A stretch of 64,000 nucleotides of DNA, from positions 456,987 to 520,986 of the forward strand of contig CAJNDS010002280.1 in NCBI GenBank assembly GCA_905221605.1, written 5' to 3'. Source of the stretch: Symbiodinium natans (lineage: Eukaryota > Sar > Dinophyceae > Suessiales > Symbiodiniaceae). The position numbers were made by a program, and so were the translations under genes. Of the stretch, positions 62,822 to 64,000 are shown in pieces (position 1 is the stretch's first letter; each line of letters opens with the position of its first letter). The notes beneath the pieces were generated by a model. It made no database searches. It was not told the origin of the DNA and saw only the letters and a program-made list of their open reading frames with translations.

Positions 62822-64000
62822 CGACTCAAACCTTCGATCAGCCCGAGATCGTCCGTCGCCAGGAGTTGTGGCACACGGCCGCCTGCCCTGACAGGGAAGG
62901 GTGGACGGGCTTTCAAGGTGCAGCGCCCTCGCTGGATTCTTCAGGGATATGTTGGGATGTTTTGGGCTGAGATCTCTGAGCTTCGTGGGTCGGGAAGCTT
63001 CTCCGGAGCTTCCTTGGTTTGGGGATGTTTTGGGGCAGGGACGTGTGCGTAGAGTGATGGTCGGGGCGGGTGCAGCGCAGAACCCCCCAAAGCCGCGAGC
63101 CCTCGAACTGCAACCCATAAACACCGCAAGCTGCGAGCCCTGGAATCCTAGAACCCCACAAAAAGCCCCAAACTCTGACATCCTTGAACCCATGGCGTCC
63201 AAAAAGCACCCCAATTAAGGCCTTAAACCCTAAACCCGAAACTCCAAACATCTCCAAACGCTGCAGGGCGGAAAGCTTGCTTACGCCGGCAGCTCGGAGT
63301 TCGGCGGTCTGCTTTGGGGTCTCGGGGGGGGGTGGGCGGGGTTTGCGGGCGTAGTTGGTTCCGTAGTCGGGCCGTGTTTAACGGAGGTGTTTTTTGCTGC
63401 TTCGGGCCTTGAGGGCTCGGCCTGCTCGGGGCGTGCGCAAGGGTTCCCGGGTTTGGGTGTGTTTGGTTCTCGGATGATGGGATCGAGGGTGAAGTCTAGC
63501 CAGGCGGGTACGTGGGCTGCGGGTCCGGCAGCGCCACCGACACCCGGAGTCCAGCCTAAAGGCCACCCCGCACCCGACGAACTCGACAGGGAGAACACAT
63601 GTTTTCCCGGCCCCTCTTGGCCGAGGCATCGAGGTTCGACGCTCCGGTGAGGTGCCCCTCTTTGACTCGTAGCTCTGAGAGGGGATGCGCGCCTTGAGAG
63701 GCAACTGAATCTGCTCCACCTCTTCTGAAGTTAAGCCACTCCGCTGAATTTCAGTGAGATCTCTTGTTTTGCACCTGGCTCGAAGGAGACGGTTCCCGAA
63801 GTGTTTAGGGCTTGACAAACACAGACGCACTCACTGCACCACTTGCGAGCCATAGGTCAGTGGGCTCGAATTGACAGCTTCGCTTCGAGGTTTCTTTCTT
63901 GCGAGATCAGTCGCCGCCCTCGCGTGGAGGAGTAACATAGATCAGGGCCTTCACGGAAGGCGACAGGAACCGATGTTTCACCCTTGCCAAGCAGACTGAG
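62822..64000. other. Gene-free right end
   Basis: No supported gene or RNA. A short CCTAAACCCTAAACCC telomere-like motif lies near 63219-63235. Confidence 0.4.

Noticed and set aside
62452-63214. Poly-Gly, poly-Val, poly-Thr and poly-Trp ORFs
   Set aside because: Translations of the CAC triplet run in different frames and strands.
63660-64000. Possible rRNA segment at the right end
   Set aside because: A phrase resembling gctgaattt was not enough; the rest does not follow a known rRNA.

Overview
The window looks like a nuclear scaffold of a unicellular alga, most probably a dinoflagellate. The reasons are: a host gene with GC-AG and GT-AG introns of 70-96 bp; several degenerate Ty1/copia retrotransposons with lineage-specific extra domains; CCCTAAA/CCCTAAG telomere-like tracts; abundant minisatellites; and few host genes. 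This identification is an inference. I see no rRNA, tRNA or CRISPR array.

Layout. (1) 1-9.2 kb: two copia elements on the minus strand. Element A runs off the left edge; element B has lost its gag. Both carry a SAP-like motif before the integrase. (2) 9.2-11.3 kb: a retroelement gag with a CCCH zinc finger, cut by a 1-kb MITE-like element with about 150-bp terminal inverted repeats. (3) 11.7-32.3 kb: an integrated, partly decayed polinton-like virus (PLV/Preplasmiviricota type). It has a DNA polymerase B-HNH-SF1 helicase polyprotein, an unknown protein, a small membrane protein, a deleted DNA methyltransferase, an FtsK/HerA-type (A32-like) packaging ATPase, a penton-like minor capsid protein, an AT-hook protein, minor structural proteins, a TV-Pol-SF3 helicase, a long attachment fibre and a double-jelly-roll major capsid protein. 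Arrays of a TTGTCTCA repeat in opposed orientations separate its gene blocks. (4) 33.2-33.8 kb: a frameshifted 2OG-Fe(II) dioxygenase resembling TET/JBP. (5) 33.8-45.06 kb: a second MITE copy split by a 10.2-kb copia element (C) with both LTRs, a 5-bp target duplication, an overprinted SR/zinc-finger ORF and a C-terminal methyltransferase-like domain. (6) 45-51.4 kb: fold-back repeats and a decayed copia element (D) with polypurine tract and 3' LTR start. (7) 53.2-57.8 kb: the only apparent host genes, an intact intronless flavin amine oxidase and an alpha/beta hydrolase with two introns, separated by an interstitial telomere-like tract. (8) 58.7-64 kb: satellite and minisatellite DNA, including a roughly 146-bp satellite and a long CAC triplet run.

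The viral block is the most interesting part. Capsid genes (major capsid, penton) are intact, while the polymerase, ATPase, fibre, methyltransferase and other genes carry frameshifts or deletions. Two replication modules coexist. Two tandem hairpins with compensatory base changes lie just downstream of the polymerase-helicase stop. All functional calls rest on motifs read by eye; no database search was run.
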